Positions 1 to 13,392 are shown, counted from the stretch's first letter. The stretch: 64,000 bases of DNA from Aselliscus stoliczkanus (GCA_033961575.1 CM066732.1:79054187-79118186); one strand, 5' to 3'. A program made the numbers and translations. The notes: a model not told the origin generated them from the letters alone.

Positions 1-345
1 CCAGGTCGAGCTGTTGTTCATCTTAGCTATAGAGGTCGCAGTATCACTGGCCCTCATTTCAGATGCTGCTGCTCAGAGCTGGCTCTCCTAAACCAACTCC
101 TTTTTGTTTAGTTTTTAATTTTTTTTTTAATTAATTTTTTTGGGGGGCGGGGCAGTGTGTTTTTTCAGGACCCATCAGCTCCATGTCAAGTAGTTGTTTC
201 AATCTAGTTGTGGAGGGCGCATCTCAGTGGCCCATGTGAGGATCCAACCGGCAACCTTGGTGTTATGAGCCTGCGCTCTAACCAACTGAGCTAACTGGCT
301 GCCCACCCACGCCAATTCTTAACCAGCATGCCACTCGGCTGGCCC
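1..345 (-). mobile_element. Rhin-type SINE, antisense, split by a VES-like SINE
   Basis: 1-99 and 312-345 are the two halves of an antisense tRNA-headed SINE (gccactcggctggccc at its end), cut off by the window edge. A second SINE lies between them, with ccaactc and ccaattc as the likely target-site duplication. Confidence 0.75.
100..311 (-). mobile_element. VES-like bat SINE, antisense, nested
   Basis: Read on the - strand it starts with a tRNA-like head (ggttagctcagttggtta-like, B box ggttgccggttggatcc), then a body ending in acccatcagctcc... and an A/T-rich tail. The layout matches VES SINEs of bats as I know them. Confidence 0.65.
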
Positions 346-529
346 ATGTATCATCCTTTTTTGCCTTTGTCACTAAAGAAGTTTAATTAGAAGAACCATA
401 TAACAAAGATATTTGACACCTTTGTCAGAGAATAGAAGTGTAATAGATTAATAAACTTTATAAAGTGATATTCCTTGTATACTAATGTAAGAGGAAAAAC
501 ACTTCTGTGTTTCCTCTACTCTGAGTAGC

Positions 530-1370
530 TCACTTCTGACACCTGTGTGTGTGAAGTTTTCCCACCCCAAGTCGTTCTTGGACTTACCAGCTGGTGTCCT
601 ATAACTTAACTCCGTTCTGACACTGTCTACCTACTACTTGGAGACAGTGTCAGATCCCACAGGCTAAAGGCTCAGTTTCACAACTCTGACTCCTGCCCCC
701 CCTTCCTCTTCCTTCAGAAGCTAATTGCAAATCCAGGTTGTTATCTGTGTTTCTGACCCACTGGCTGTAAATTGGAGGTTTACATGATCCCCTTCTTGGG
801 TTTGATTCATTTGTTAGAGTGGCTCATAGGACTCAGGCAAATATTTTATTTAGTAGATTACTGGTGTATTATAAAAAGGATATATTACAACTCAGGAACA
901 GTTAGATAGAAGAGATCCATAGGGTGAGTTCTGGAAAGTTCCCAAGCACAGACACTTCTCTCCCCTTGGAGTTTGGGGATCCCCCCAGCTCATGGTTGTG
1001 TTCTGTCCCCCATCCTGGATGTGCTTTGAACCTCATCCTTTGGGGGTTTTTTTGGAGCTTGCTTCATGATTTAGGCACAGTTGATTAAATTATTAGATAT
1101 TGGTGATTGAACTCAAACCCCCACCCTTTTCTTCTCCCCAGAGGTGGAGAGGAAGAGACTGCGTAGAATGAAAGTTCTGACCTAATTATGATTGGTGCCC
1201 TGACAACCAGCCCCCATCCTTAGATTACCTAGGGTCTTTCCAAAAGTCTCCCCAGGAAAACAACTCTGGTTATGAGTAACAAAAGACACCTTTATTATTC
1301 TTATCACTTAGGAAATAACAAGACTTTCAGGAGTTCAATGCCTGGAACAGAGACAAAAACCAAATATATA
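530..1370. repeat. Old LTR-like repeat (ERVL/MaLR-type, family unresolved)
   Basis: The text around ggctcataggactcaggcaaa, agagatccatagggtgag, gttgattaaattattagatattgg and accagcccccatcctta resembles a mammalian endogenous-retrovirus LTR, from recall of consensus only. No internal gene remains. Confidence 0.4.
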
Positions 1371-1599
1371 TTTCTTATTATAAATCATAATATCACAACT
1401 ATTATCAAGGTCTTTTGGAAATAATTCCTTATTTAGATAACATTTGAATTTTTCAACAGAATTAATTTTTGTTTAGTAAGTTCTATAATTACATCATCAT
1501 GGCTTCCATGCTGGATAAAGCTATTTGATTCAATTGAAGTGTTTCTAATCGTCTTATGTTATTAGAAAAGTAAAACATTTTAGAAAGTAAATAGATGAA

Positions 1600-2250
1600 A
1601 ATAAAAAATCTATTCCCACCTTCTCGAGACAATCACTGTTATTTGATATATACCATTTGAGGTATATGTTCTCCTTTATTTATTTATTTATTTAGTTATT
1701 TATTGTTAAGAGGGCAGTGTCACTGGCCCTCATATGTGAGATCCAAACCGGGGCCGCTGGCATCCCAAGCCACCTTCCAACCACCACGCCACTCAGCTGG
1801 TCCTATGTTCTCCTTTTTTTAAACAAAAGGATTATATCCTTTCTAGAGAGTTCTTTTCACTCAGTATATTGTGAAAATATATTCACATTGTTCTCTGGGT
1901 TTCTAATATTTGAAATGGCTCCCAGATATCCCATTGTTTGACTATGTGATCATTATTTAATAAATTCCCCATTTTGCGTATGTAAGTTACAACTGTTCAT
2001 GATCATAAACATTGTTATGAATGAACATCCTTCAATTGTATTTTTGTATATTTCTTTAGGGTAAATAACGAAAGGAGTAATTGCTGAATTGCCTTCCAAA
2101 AGGTTGCACTCCCCTCATTATTGTTTAGAATACGCTTTACCACAAATCCTTGATCACATTGCCATTGTTTTTTAAAAAATTATTTTTGTTAATTTCAAAT
2201 ACAGGAAAATTTATATGAAGATGTATTTTAAGTACACCTCATTTTAATAT
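1600..2250 (-). mobile_element. Old L1 fragment (3' region), antisense
   Basis: The pattern cactgttatttgatata, ttttcactcagtat, ttgttatgaatgaacatcc and agtaattgctgaattg resembles L1M 3' UTR in reverse. A short SINE (1678-1803) interrupts it. Confidence 0.5.
1678..1803 (-). mobile_element. Short Rhin-type SINE, antisense
   Basis: Poly(T)/(TTTA) start, then gagggcagtgtcactggccc and ccgctggcatcccaagcc, ending cactcagctggtcc. A 13-bp target-site duplication tatgttctccttt is at 1665-1677 and 1804-1816. Confidence 0.85.
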
Positions 2251-3810
2251 TTTCTTTTTCTGAGACTGTGGCCTCTCCTTTTATAAGCCAAAAATTAGAC
2301 TAATGTTCTATCCTTTTAGTCAAATCATTACATTTCCGTTTCTAATTTATCTTTTAAACGTGTGTGTAGCAAAATGATTATTATACTATAGTTTCGTAAA
2401 TTTATTGAATAAGCTATTTTCCACATCACGTTTTCTCATGGAGGCCCTCAGCTCCTCCCTACTCATTGGTTGATATGTTAACATCAAGCCTTAGTTCTTG
2501 ATCATTTGAAGGTCAAGGATGTGGATATGCTTAAGGGACAGAATATTAAGGAGTTAGGGCTACAGTTTGCCTTTTAAAATTCTTAGATGATTAAAATTTA
2601 TTTTTCTACATTCCTAAAACTGGTGAACTTTAAGAGTGCTGCTATGAAGGATTAAAGTAACATCTGTCTTGTAAAATAATTTCTGTATTTGCAATTTTTA
2701 CAGTTACATTTTAAGGGACATGATTTGATTCTGTGATATGGTCAAATCTATGAAATAAACAACTTTTTATATGTCTTATACTCAGATAAAAAAGATGATG
2801 AGTGAAAAAACAAACAAACCCTAACTTCAGTGAATTGTAACATATGAGAGATGGAATTTCAAAATATAAAGTTATGATTTTCCTTAAAACCAAAAGTATA
2901 ATTGACTTATTTTTATGTACTACCACATCATGTTCATGAGAACCACTGCCTCAATTGCAGGATGGCGCCTTACATGTGTTAGGGTTAATGTATTTCATTG
3001 AATTTAAGATGCCATTAATTCTAAGACACCATTATTTTGTGTCACTAAGGAAAAAGTGTTGCCAGTTTAGCTGTGACTTGCCATTGCTTTTAAGACACAG
3101 TCTGACTTCAGAATATTAAAGTGTTAAGAAATGTGTATCTTAGAAACTAATTAGATATGGTATCAGGCTGTTTTCTTCTCCTAGTCTTCCAGTAAAAGGC
3201 ATTGAGTTTTTAGTCCTGTGTAATTATTAGACCTAAAAAAATATATTTAGTTCAGAGGTCTGCAAATGCAAGTATCTACTAAATAATTTTAAATGGTCTT
3301 CTGGATGTTCTTTAGGAATGTACAGTATATATTTTTATCAACAGAAGTTTTTTTTTTCTTTTGGATCCAGTAAAAAAACTTCTGTTGTAGTCCCATTATT
3401 CTTTTTTTTGTTTTCTGTTCTTGTGAAGAACAACTTGTCACCATCTTTATTATGTGGGACAATGTAAATTTGACAGTCTTCTTTGTGGGGTTGGGGAGAG
3501 AGATCCTATGAAGGAGGTAGATAAAAGGATTCAAGTTTATTGAACTTTCGTATGTGCTAGATATATGGGTCATATGAAAGATGATATATACGTTTTTCCA
3601 TAAGTAGGTATTATCCTAAAGTAGTTATCCCAAAGAAACTTGCCAGGTCACATAGCTAAGCCCAGGTCTCTCTGATTAACTTACTTTTGTTCTTTTCCCT
3701 CATAAGATCTTTTATAGTTTATATTAATATATTCATTTGTTTACTTTTTAAATGCTTCTCTCCCCTGTAAGCTTCATGGGAGATCAGACCATGTCAATTC
3801 TGTTTATAGC

Positions 3811-4597
3811 AATAGTCATGCACCGCTTAACAATTGAGATATGTTCTAAGAATTGTATTATTAGGCGATTTCATCAGTCTCTGAACATCATAAAGTGCAC
3901 TTACACAAACCTAGATGGTACAGACTACAACACAGCTAGGCTACAAACCTGTACAGCATGCTACTGTACTGAATACTGTAGGCAATGTTAAATATTTATA
4001 TACCTAAACATAGAAAAGGCACATTAAAAATACAGTACAAAGGATAAAAAAAGGCACACTTGTGTAGGGCAGTTATGAATGGAGCTTGCAAGACTAGGAG
4101 TTGCTTTGTGTGAGTCAGTGAGTGGATGTGAAGGCCAGAATATTACTGTACACTGTAGATTTTATAAACACTGTATACTTGGGCTACACTAAATTTATCA
4201 AACATAAGATTAAATCAAGTACAAGGGAAAAATAATCAAGAGATGTGATAAACATGAGATGTTTGAGGCTGCAGCTGCTGGCATAGCATGACATAACTTT
4301 TATAGCAAACTTTTACAAATAGAAAGAGTAAACTCTAAAATAATGATAAAAAGTGTAGTATACTAAGTTAATACATAAACCAGTAACACAGTAATTTATT
4401 ATCATTATCAAGTATTATGTACTCTGTATAATTGTGTGTACTATACTTTCATACAACTGGTAACACAGCATCACCACAAACACATGATGTGTTATGCTGC
4501 AACACTGGGCAATAGGAATTCTCAGCTCCATTATAATCCTAATGGGACCACCATTGTTGTTCACCAAAATGTCATTATGTGTGCATTACTGTATAGC
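3811..4597. mobile_element. DNA transposon fossil with terminal inverted repeats
   Basis: The left end (agtcatgcaccgcttaac) and the right end (tgtgtgcattactgta, inverted) form imperfect TIRs. The inside includes acacaaacctagatggta and tactgtactgaatactgtag, typical of a common mammalian non-autonomous DNA element. I cannot assign the family securely. Confidence 0.5.
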
Positions 4598-4615
4598 TAA
4601 AGAAGTAATATATAT

Positions 4616-4810
4616 ATAATGAGAGAGAGAGAGAGAGAACATGCATGCACAAGCAATCAGGCTATGTTCTTCCAAGGTCTAGCATCTGGAAATATTACTT
4701 GGGATGTCCCAGCACTTTAACAACTGGATATGAAGACATGAAAATAAATAAATAAATATAGATAGATAGATAGATATAGATATAGATATAGATATAGATA
4801 TAGATATATA
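4616..4810. repeat. Simple repeats: (GA)n and (GATATA)n/(GATA)n
   Basis: A GA run at about 4620-4637 and a GATA/GATATA array at about 4757-4808, with an AT-rich palindromic tail to 4850. Confidence 0.9.
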
Positions 4811-5012
4811 ACTTTATATAATATAATCTTTATATAATATATATTTATTTGCTTCAATTAAAACCCATTACAACCATTTCCATGGCCAAAGCCATAAAAA
4901 CACAAGTACCCTCCCAATCCCAATCACCAACAAACATTCTTTACATACTGTATGAAAAAACTTTAGATCATTACTATAGATAAAATAAAAATAATCAAAA
5001 AATATTGGGCCA

Positions 5013-5492
5013 GGGCCGGCTGAGTGGAGCGTTGGTTAAGAGCTGGGTTGGGATACCAGCGGCCCCAGTTTGGATCCCACATATGAGGGCCAGTGACACT
5101 GCCCTCTACAGCTAAGATGGTGAACAACATCTGCATCTGGAGCTGGGCTGTAGTGAGTCCCCAGGACGGCATAGTTGCAGCGCCTGCTGCAGTGGGCTGC
5201 CATAGGCTACAGTGGGCTGCCATAGGCTACAGTGAGTGGCTGGCAGCCAGTGTGAGTGGCTGGCAGCCTGTGTGAGCTGCCAATAGCCACTGTGAGCGGC
5301 CGTCCAGAGGCCGGAGACCAATCTGCCTCACCCAAGAAAAGCGCAATGATGATACCAACATGGGCCAATGAAGCAGTGTCCTTGACAACTAGACTGAAGA
5401 ACAAAAGGTCAGTAATTTGTCTCTTCCCCTTCCCCGGTTCCCCAATGCTGTTCCCCTCCCTCAATTCCCCAATAAAATCTTTTTTAAAAAAA
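5013..5492 (+). mobile_element. Rhin-type SINE, long form, sense
   Basis: It starts gggccggctgagtgg (A-box-like) with a degraded B box (agtttggatccc) and ends ccccaataaaatcttt plus A-rich tail. It is the first of three head-to-tail copies. Confidence 0.85.
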
Positions 5493-5920
5493 GAGTTGGC
5501 TTGGGACGCCTGCTCTGAGCATCAGGGTCCCTGTTCGGTTCCCACATTATGGCCAGTGATGCGCGCCCTCTACAGCTAAGATGGTGAACAACAGCTGGAC
5601 CTGGAGCTGGGCTGCCTTGAGTTGCCGGCTATGGCGTAGGCTGCAGCCCCTGCTGCAGTGGGCTGCCGTGAGCTTCCCTGACTGGCTGGCAGCCAGCGTG
5701 AGCAACGGGCAGCTGGTGTGAGTGGCCGTCTAATGGCCGGTGAGTGGCTGCCTCACCCAAGAAGAGCACAAGGATGATAACATGGGCCAGTGAAGTGACG
5801 CCCTCCACAACTACACCGAAGAACAAAAGGACAGCAACTTATCTGTTTCCCTTCCCCGATTCCCTAACACTGTTCCCCTCCACCAATTCCCCAATAAAAT
5901 CTTTAAAAAAAAAAAAATAA
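5493..5920 (+). mobile_element. Rhin-type SINE, long form, 5' truncated, sense
   Basis: It begins within the tRNA head (gagttggcttgggacgcc) directly after the A-tail of the previous copy and ends ccccaataaaatcttt(a)n. Confidence 0.8.
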
Positions 5921-5935
5921 TAAATTGGGCCAGCA

Positions 5936-6433
5936 AAGTGGATCAGTTGGTCGAGTTAGCTTAAGAGCGCAAGCTCGGAGCAACAGGGCTGCCGGTTCGA
6001 TTCCCACATTCACCAGCCATGGTGAGCCTGAGCTGAGCTGCCTCTAAGCTGCCAACAGTTGGCAGGATAGCTCAGCTGGTGAGAGCACGTGCTCCTAACA
6101 AGACTGCCCGTTTGATGGTTGGCTACTTTTCACCCGAAACTAAGACTGAACTCAGCACCTTGAGCTGAGCTGCCGCCCGGCTGGCTCAGAGGATAGGGCG
6201 TGCGCTCTTAACAACAAGGCTCCTGGCTCAACTCCAGCATGGGATGGTGGCTACGCCCACCCGCAACTAAGGTTGAACACACTACTTTGAGCTTAGAGGC
6301 TGTGAGCTGCCATCGGGCAGCCAGATGGCAACTGGTGCCTTCCACAACTAAGATTGAAGAACAACAACTTGGCTGGTCCCCTCCCCCAATTCCTCAACAC
6401 TGTTCCCCTCCCCCAGTTCCCCAATTAAAAAAA
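5936..6433 (+). mobile_element. Rhin-type SINE, three-module variant, sense
   Basis: The head gggccagcaaagtggatcag is followed by two further tRNA-like modules (ggcaggatagctcagctgg; ggctcagaggatagggcg) and a tail ccagttccccaattaaaa. It is the third of the tandem group. Confidence 0.8.
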
Positions 6434-6898
6434 TATATAATATATATTGAGTGACTGTGGGGCACATGACTATATATACCTGGTACCTAAGACATTTTTG
6501 GCACATAGTATGTACTAGAGAGATAGTTGTTGACAGAATGAATGACACCAAGTGAGGGTTCTCTTTTCACCGTGTTATGCTTCCTGTGACTTAACACAGA
6601 TATTGATAAGAGGATTGTTGTTTTTTTTGTGTTTTTTTCTAAACATAGCCCATATTGTTAACTTTTACCTTTTATATTATGATTTTATAGATACAGAGTT
6701 TATGGTCACTCTTTATCCCGTGTTGTTTTCTGCTGTGCTTGTGATGATTTAATATCGTTAGTCATCCTGTATGTGTGGTGGGGGAAGAAGGATGGCATCA
6801 CTGAGTTTGTTCTTTATACTGGTCCCTTTGGAATTTTCCCTGTTATTGTGTTATGCTTGAATTGTGTTGAGACCACGGTTGTTGGTTTTGTTTTCTAG

Positions 6899-7032
6899 AT
6901 TTTCTTGATAGCTGTCGGGCCAGCACTTTGTTAGCGGAGCTGGATGATGATGAGGACTTGCCTGAGCCAGATGAGGAAGATGACGAGAATGAAGATGATA
7001 ATCAGGAGGACCAAGAATACGAGGAGGTTATG
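6899..7032 (+). CDS. HECTD1: HECTD1 coding exon a (acidic stretch)
   Basis: The acceptor is ttttctag before 6899; the first two bases complete a split codon. The donor is ATG|gtagag at 7033. It encodes 44 whole codons, [14 protein letters not shown] followed by a run dominated by Asp and Glu (about 24 of 30 residues). Such tracts are usually disordered. The open frame runs on past the donor, but the splice is supported by frame continuity into the next exons. Confidence 0.93.
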
Positions 7033-10000
7033 GTAGAGAAAGTCCCCATTCTCCTAACTAAGAGACTGTTAATGACTGAAATGAAGAGGAAAAGCAAAGT
7101 CCTGGTTAAACTTTGAAGCAAGGAAATGTGGTTAATTAAGAAAAAAAATGTGTTGTTTTTTTTTTGTTTGTTTTGTTTTTTTTGTTTTTTGAGGGCAGTA
7201 TCACTGGCCCTCATATGTGGGACCCGAACCGGGGCCGTCGACTTCTGAAGCCAGTGCTTAACCAATGCGCCACTCGGCCGGCCCAAGGAAAATGCTTTTA
7301 ATCTGAGCATTTATCTTACTCTTTTAAAAGGAAATAAGTTGGTGGTATTCAGAAAAATACTACACTCTCACATGCTGATGTTATAACAGGTGTAAAAGTG
7401 TGAAGAATTGCACTAATTCTAAAGAATACAATTTTCATGGTCCTTCGCAATAATTATACATAAAATTTTTTAGTACATACTGTTTGGCAAGCAGTATCTG
7501 TATATTATTATCTCATCATTCCTTACACAGAGCTGTGAAGTATATGTATAGAAAAAATTATTTGCCCTAATTAATAAGAGTTAATTATAAAAGTGGGGAC
7601 TTAGGCAGTATGATCCAGAACTCCCTATGTTTAACTATGATTATCTTTGAATTGAACTTTTGCCTGAAAATATTCTGTATTGTAACTCATATATTTTTAT
7701 TTCTCTTATAAAATGTTATTAGAGTTCAAAAAGTTCATAAGTTGAGTTTTAATGGGACAAAATGTCAAGAAATGCTTTTAGTATATGTTACTTAGGAAAC
7801 AGTACATTCGTATATTTTTTAGCAGCTATTAGTCTAATATGATGCATGATAAGTTTAAAACATTCATTTTATAACTTTCCTGAAGATGGCTAATGAATAT
7901 GAAGTTCTTTAGCAAGTTTTGGTAATATGACTTGATAGTTTAAGTAAGGTCAAGACTGCATGGGGATATATAGGGATCAAAATTAGACTTGTCTCTTCAT
8001 ATTTTTCAACTTCAGATTCTGAGACGCCCATCCCTGCAGCGGCGAGCCGGCTCCCGCTCCGATGTGACGCACCATGCTGTCACCTCACAGCTCCCCCAGG
8101 TTCCTGCGGGAGCAGGGAGCCGACCTATTGGGGAGCAGGTACTATCTTCATCTTTATCTTTTATCTTCCCTAGAGCGTATTTTTTCCCCTTTCACAGTAA
8201 AGCACCAACCAAAATGCCTAGAAAAATATACAGGGGAAGGAGAGGGAGTGACAAAACAAAGAGTTAACACAAAGAAACTGCTTGTGTTCATATTCCAGAT
8301 AGAGTCCTTGATTGCTCTGGCATAATGCATATAGGAGATTCTTACTTGAAACTCCATCTTGGCCTTTGGTTAGCAGTAAACATATAATAAAATGGTTAAT
8401 AGCTATTATCTAAGGCTTACAGTTTTCACAGTAATAGTAGAGGAGGTAGTAATATTAGTCTATTAGCTTACATTTATTGATCACTAATTAAGTGCTGGGC
8501 CTTTTTCCAGTATTTTACATGTATTAACTAATTCAGTTCTTTTAACATCCCTATGAAAGTTATTATTAGCCCCAATTTTCAGATGAAGTGATTGCTGAAA
8601 GTCACACATAGACATTTTGGATCCAAGATGAAAACCCAGACATTCTGGCTCCAAAGCTGTCAAATGTCAGTTTGATTTATAAAAGTTAATTTCAATTAAA
8701 CGTTCTAAATTTAAGGGACTATGTATATGCAAAGAAGTACATATTGTAATTGTTATTTTAAAATCATTACATCAAGACATTTTTACAACATTTATAATTC
8801 ATTGATCTCTTTTTTGCTGATACTAAAAGTGAAGAAGAAAATGTTCCTTAAAAAACCTTTTATTATGGAAATTTTAAAACTTGCTAGAAAGAACAGTGTA
8901 ATGAATCCCCAAGAACTCATCATTTGACTTTAACAGTTATTTTGTCAAACTTGTTTGATCTATTTGTTCCATAGTAATTTAAAGCAAGTTCCAAGCATTA
9001 TATCTTTTGTATGTATTTCAGCATATAATGCAATTTACATTTTTAAAAAAGAAACTTTTAAAAAAAATAATTCCAGGTTCACAGAAAGATGCAAAGATGG
9101 TAAAGAGCTCTTATGTGCGCTTTGCCCAATTATTTCCAATGGTTAGATCTTACACAATTAGAGTATACTATGAAAACCAGAAAATTGACAATGATACAAT
9201 GTATGTATTATTGTCATTTTATCTCCTGTAGATTTGTGTAACCACCACTAATGCAACTTACTTTTTTTTTTTTTAAGATTTTTATTGGGGAATTGAGGGA
9301 GGGGAACAGCTTTGGGGAATCGGGGAAGGGGAACAGACAAGTTGCTGTCTTTTTGTTCTTCAGTCTAGTTGCGGAGAATGTTGTTACACTGGCCCATGTT
9401 GGTATCGTCATTGCGTTCTTCCCGGATGAGGCAGATCGGTCGCCCGCCTCTGGACGGTCGCTCACCGCGGCTATTGGCAGCTCACACTGGCTGCCAGCTG
9501 CTCACGCTGGCTGCCGTCCACTCACTGTAGCCTATGGCAGCCCTCTGCAGCAGGGGCTGCATCCTACACCGTCACCAGGGCTCGCACAGCCCAGCTCCAG
9601 GTGGAGCTGTTGTTAGCTGTGGAGGGCAGTGTCACAGGCCCTCATATGTGGGATCCGAACCGGGGCCCCTGACGTCCCCAAACCAGCTCTTAATCAATGC
9701 GCCACTAGGCCGGTCCTAATGCAACTTACTTTTGATAAACTTAAATCGCGAGAAATTTATGTACCTATACATATTTATGTTGGGTCATTTTGTGTTTAAG
9801 AAATATGATTAATGAAGGAGGTATAAGAGTTAATGGAGAAGTACTTAAACATACTATAGATAGCACATCATTTTTGCAATAATGAGAAGTTTTATAATGT
9901 TTGTATGTGAAATTTTATTTTAATAGGAAGAAGAAGAGTATGAAACTAAAGGAGGACGCCGGAGAACATGGGATGATGATTATGTGCTAAAGCGGCAATT

Positions 10001-13000
10001 TTCTGCTTTAGTTCCTGCTTTTGATCCTAGGCCTGGTCGTACTAATGTCCAGCAGACAACTGATCTAGAAATTCCACCTCCAGGTATAGTATATTTTAGT
10101 TTTGTGAGTTCATTTTAATAGACACCAAATAGGATAATTATATACAATTAGGAAAGTAAAGTGCAACTTGTATATGCAGGCTATAAATATAAGTTTTCAG
10201 GAAAAGCTATACCAGCCAGAAGTCCTTTAAAAATACAGATTTTTTTTAAAAGAAGCAGATTACAGTATTTTAAAAACACTGTTCTATATTTGTGTCATTT
10301 TTACAGCAAGGCTTCATTTAAAGGTGGATAATTTGTATTCTGTTTTCACTGGATCAGAATTGCTGAGGATTATTCCTATTTATCTTTTACTTTGAAAAGA
10401 TATAGTGGTTTTAGTTAAGGCCTCTGGAGTCAGTCAACTCAGTGGCAACTCTGTCTCTTACTATTTTGGGTGGGGTAGGCATACCAATGGCTCCCCAAAG
10501 ATGTGTAGATCCTAACCTCTATACCTGTGAATATGTGACCTTAACATGACAAGAGATTTTGCAGAAGCGATTAAATAAGTATTTTTGAGATGGGGAGATT
10601 ATCCTGGATTATCTGGTTAAGCCCATTGTAATCACCTGTTTCCTAATAAGAGGAAGGTAGGAGGCTCAGAGTCAGAGCAGGGGATTTGACAAATGGTACA
10701 ATGAGATGTCATGCAGTGAATAAATTATTTTTGAAAGCTCTATCTAATGATATGAGAAAAAGATTCCTGAGATAATAAAAAAGAAGAATACATCACCAAA
10801 TACATTATGAAATACATTATGAACCTAATTGTATTTGTGTATGTGTTTACCTCATAACCCACTCATTCAGTGTAAGCAAAAGGTTTACAGGTCATTGACC
10901 AAGTTTATGGTTTTTCCCAGATGTAGAAATATGAATAATTTTAGTTTTCTCATTTATAAAAATAAAATTTCTCCAGAGTATTTATATAGTTAGTATTTGT
11001 TCCCTAATAAAAACGAGAGATACATCTCATATGCATAAATTCTACTCTCCACAATGTCTTTAAGTAATCTAGGTGTATTTCCATTAAAAACAAATGTTGA
11101 GGCCAGGAGTCTTCAGTAGCTGACATTTTTTTACCTAATATATGGCAGAAGGGTTTAGATTTCATGTAGCCTTGTCATCTTGTGCAGTGTTCTTTCTGAA
11201 CTGTTTGTTTTAGTGTAATTGTTTTTCACATCTTTCATATTTTTAGGAACACCTCATTCAGAACTCTTGGAAGAAGTTGAATGTACACCGTCACCTCGAT
11301 TAGCCCTCACTTTGAAAGTAACAGGTCTTGGAACAACTCGTGAAGTTGAATTACCACTCAATAATTTTAGATCAACTATCTTTTACTATGTACAAAAATT
11401 GCTTCAATTGTCCTGTAATGGCAATGTGAAATCAGATAAACTTAGGCGTATTTGGGAGCCAACATACACGTAAGAAATTTTAATTTAAAGTAGATATTTT
11501 CATAGTATATGAGCCAAAGAAGCATTGTATTTCTATATTTTGGACTATAGGAACAGAAAAGATTTGGTTTTGTTCTTTTGATTTACAAGAACAGATAAGA
11601 TAATTTTTGACTCCTGATGTAGAAAGATAAGGTTTACAACTAAAAGGAACTTTAGAAATAATCTAAACTAGTTCCTCATGTAATAATTGTTGAACTCTTT
11701 GACTGGGATTTTGTGTGAACCACTAAATATTTTCTATTATTTGTTTTAGAGTCTGAGTTAAGCCTTCCTCTCTTTGTTCATTCATTTATTCATCTGTTCA
11801 ACAAATAATTATCAATGGCCCTGGGCAAATTTATTTAACATTTTAGTGCTTCACTTTCCTCATCTAATCTGTAAATGAGAATGGTTGTGAGGAATCAATG
11901 AATTAATGCGAGGTGTGATCAGAAAATATGCTGAATGTTTACATTTTTAAAAAATTTATTAAAGTAAAATACACATTGCCATTAACCACCCTTAAAATAG
12001 CCCCCCTTCCTTCGAATAAACTTATCCCATCTTTCTTGCCGCTTTCTGATGCAGTCCTGGAAGTCCACTTTCATGAGTATCAGTAGTTGTGTTGTTGTGG
12101 GTGCCTCAGTGTCCTTAACTGATTAAAAATGTTTACCTTTCTGGCCAGCCGAGTGGCTCAGTTGGTTAAGAGTTAGCTTAAAGTGCGAGCTCTGAGCAAC
12201 AGGGTTGCCAGTTCAATTCCCACATGGACCAGTGATCACTGCGCCCAAGCTGAGCTGTCACTAAGCTGCCAACAGGTGGCAGGATGGCTCAGCTGGTGTA
12301 ATAACAAGATTGCGTGTTCGACGGTGGGCTATGCCCAGCAGAAACTAAGACTGAACTCAGCACCTTGAGCTGAGCTGCCGCCCGGATGGCTCAGTGGATA
12401 GAGCATGCACTCTTAACAATAAGGCTGCTGGTTCAACTCCCACATGGGATGGTGGCTATGCCCACCCACAGTAAGACTGAACTCAGCACCTTGAGCTTAG
12501 CCACGAGCTGCCATTGGGAAGCCAGATGATGACTGGCACCTTCCGCAACAAAGATTGAAGAACAAAAATTTGGCTGTTCTCCTCCCCCAATTCCCCAATA
12601 AAATCTTAAAAAAAAAAAAATGTTTACCTTTCGTGGTCATTTTGACTTTGGGGAAGAGCTAGAAGTTGCACCTTGCCAGATCTGATGAATAAAATGGATG
12701 AGGACACACCATAACATTTTTATTTGACAGAAATTGCCATATAAGAAGCAATGTGGATATAGATCCTTTCCATTGTGATCACAAAATATGGTGAATACCA
12801 CTGCTGAGTGTCATCCAGTGGAAAGACAAGGATCTTCAATGGGGGAAGCTGCTCATCAAACCTTAGTAACAGTGTGTGACAAGTGTCAACTTGTTCTGTG
12901 CAGTCGGGTGTAAACTGTGGTTGAAGAAAAGGCGTGTTTAAAGTGTGCTGTAAAATCATCCTCCATCATGACAAAGCTGCATGTCATACATCACTTCTGG

Positions 13001-13341
13001 TATGGCAATTTCTGTCAAAAAAATTACAGTGTGTCCTCATCCATCTTATTCACTGGATTTGGCACCGTGTGACTTCTGGCTCTTCCCCGAAGTCAAAATG
13101 ATTCAGGACATCCACTCAGCCACGATAGCACATCTAAAGACATTGATGAAAGAGGACTTCCAGAACTGCTTCAGAAAGTGGCAAGAAGGCTGGAATTAAG
13201 TGTGTTTTAAGCAAGGGGTAGTATTTTGAGGGGGAAAAATGGCAGTGTATCTTTTACTGTAATATATTTTACCGTGTATAGTGTGCACTTTTGTGCTTAA
13301 ATTTTGAAGGACAAATAAGGATGCATATTATACTAATTGCA

Positions 13342-13392
<51 letters not shown>

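Larger units (their letters stand above)
1..6898 (+). other. HECTD1: HECTD1 intron (partial) upstream of the first exon in the window
   Basis: No coding exon was recognised. The region holds SINEs, an LTR-like relic, an L1 relic and a DNA transposon fossil, listed separately. The rest (about 2250-3750 and 6440-6890) is AT-rich sequence without recognisable features. Confidence 0.7.

Noticed and set aside
4616..4810. CRISPR-like regular repeat
   Set aside because: The repeat is a GATA/GATATA simple sequence without spacers.
9251..9719. Open frames such as ...[12 protein letters not shown], repeated at many loci
   Set aside because: The same peptide recurs wherever a long Rhin-type SINE lies, so these are repeat translations, not genes.
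12981..13199. Mariner transposase gene
   Set aside because: Only the C-terminal catalytic segment remains and frames are broken; no intact transposase in either copy.
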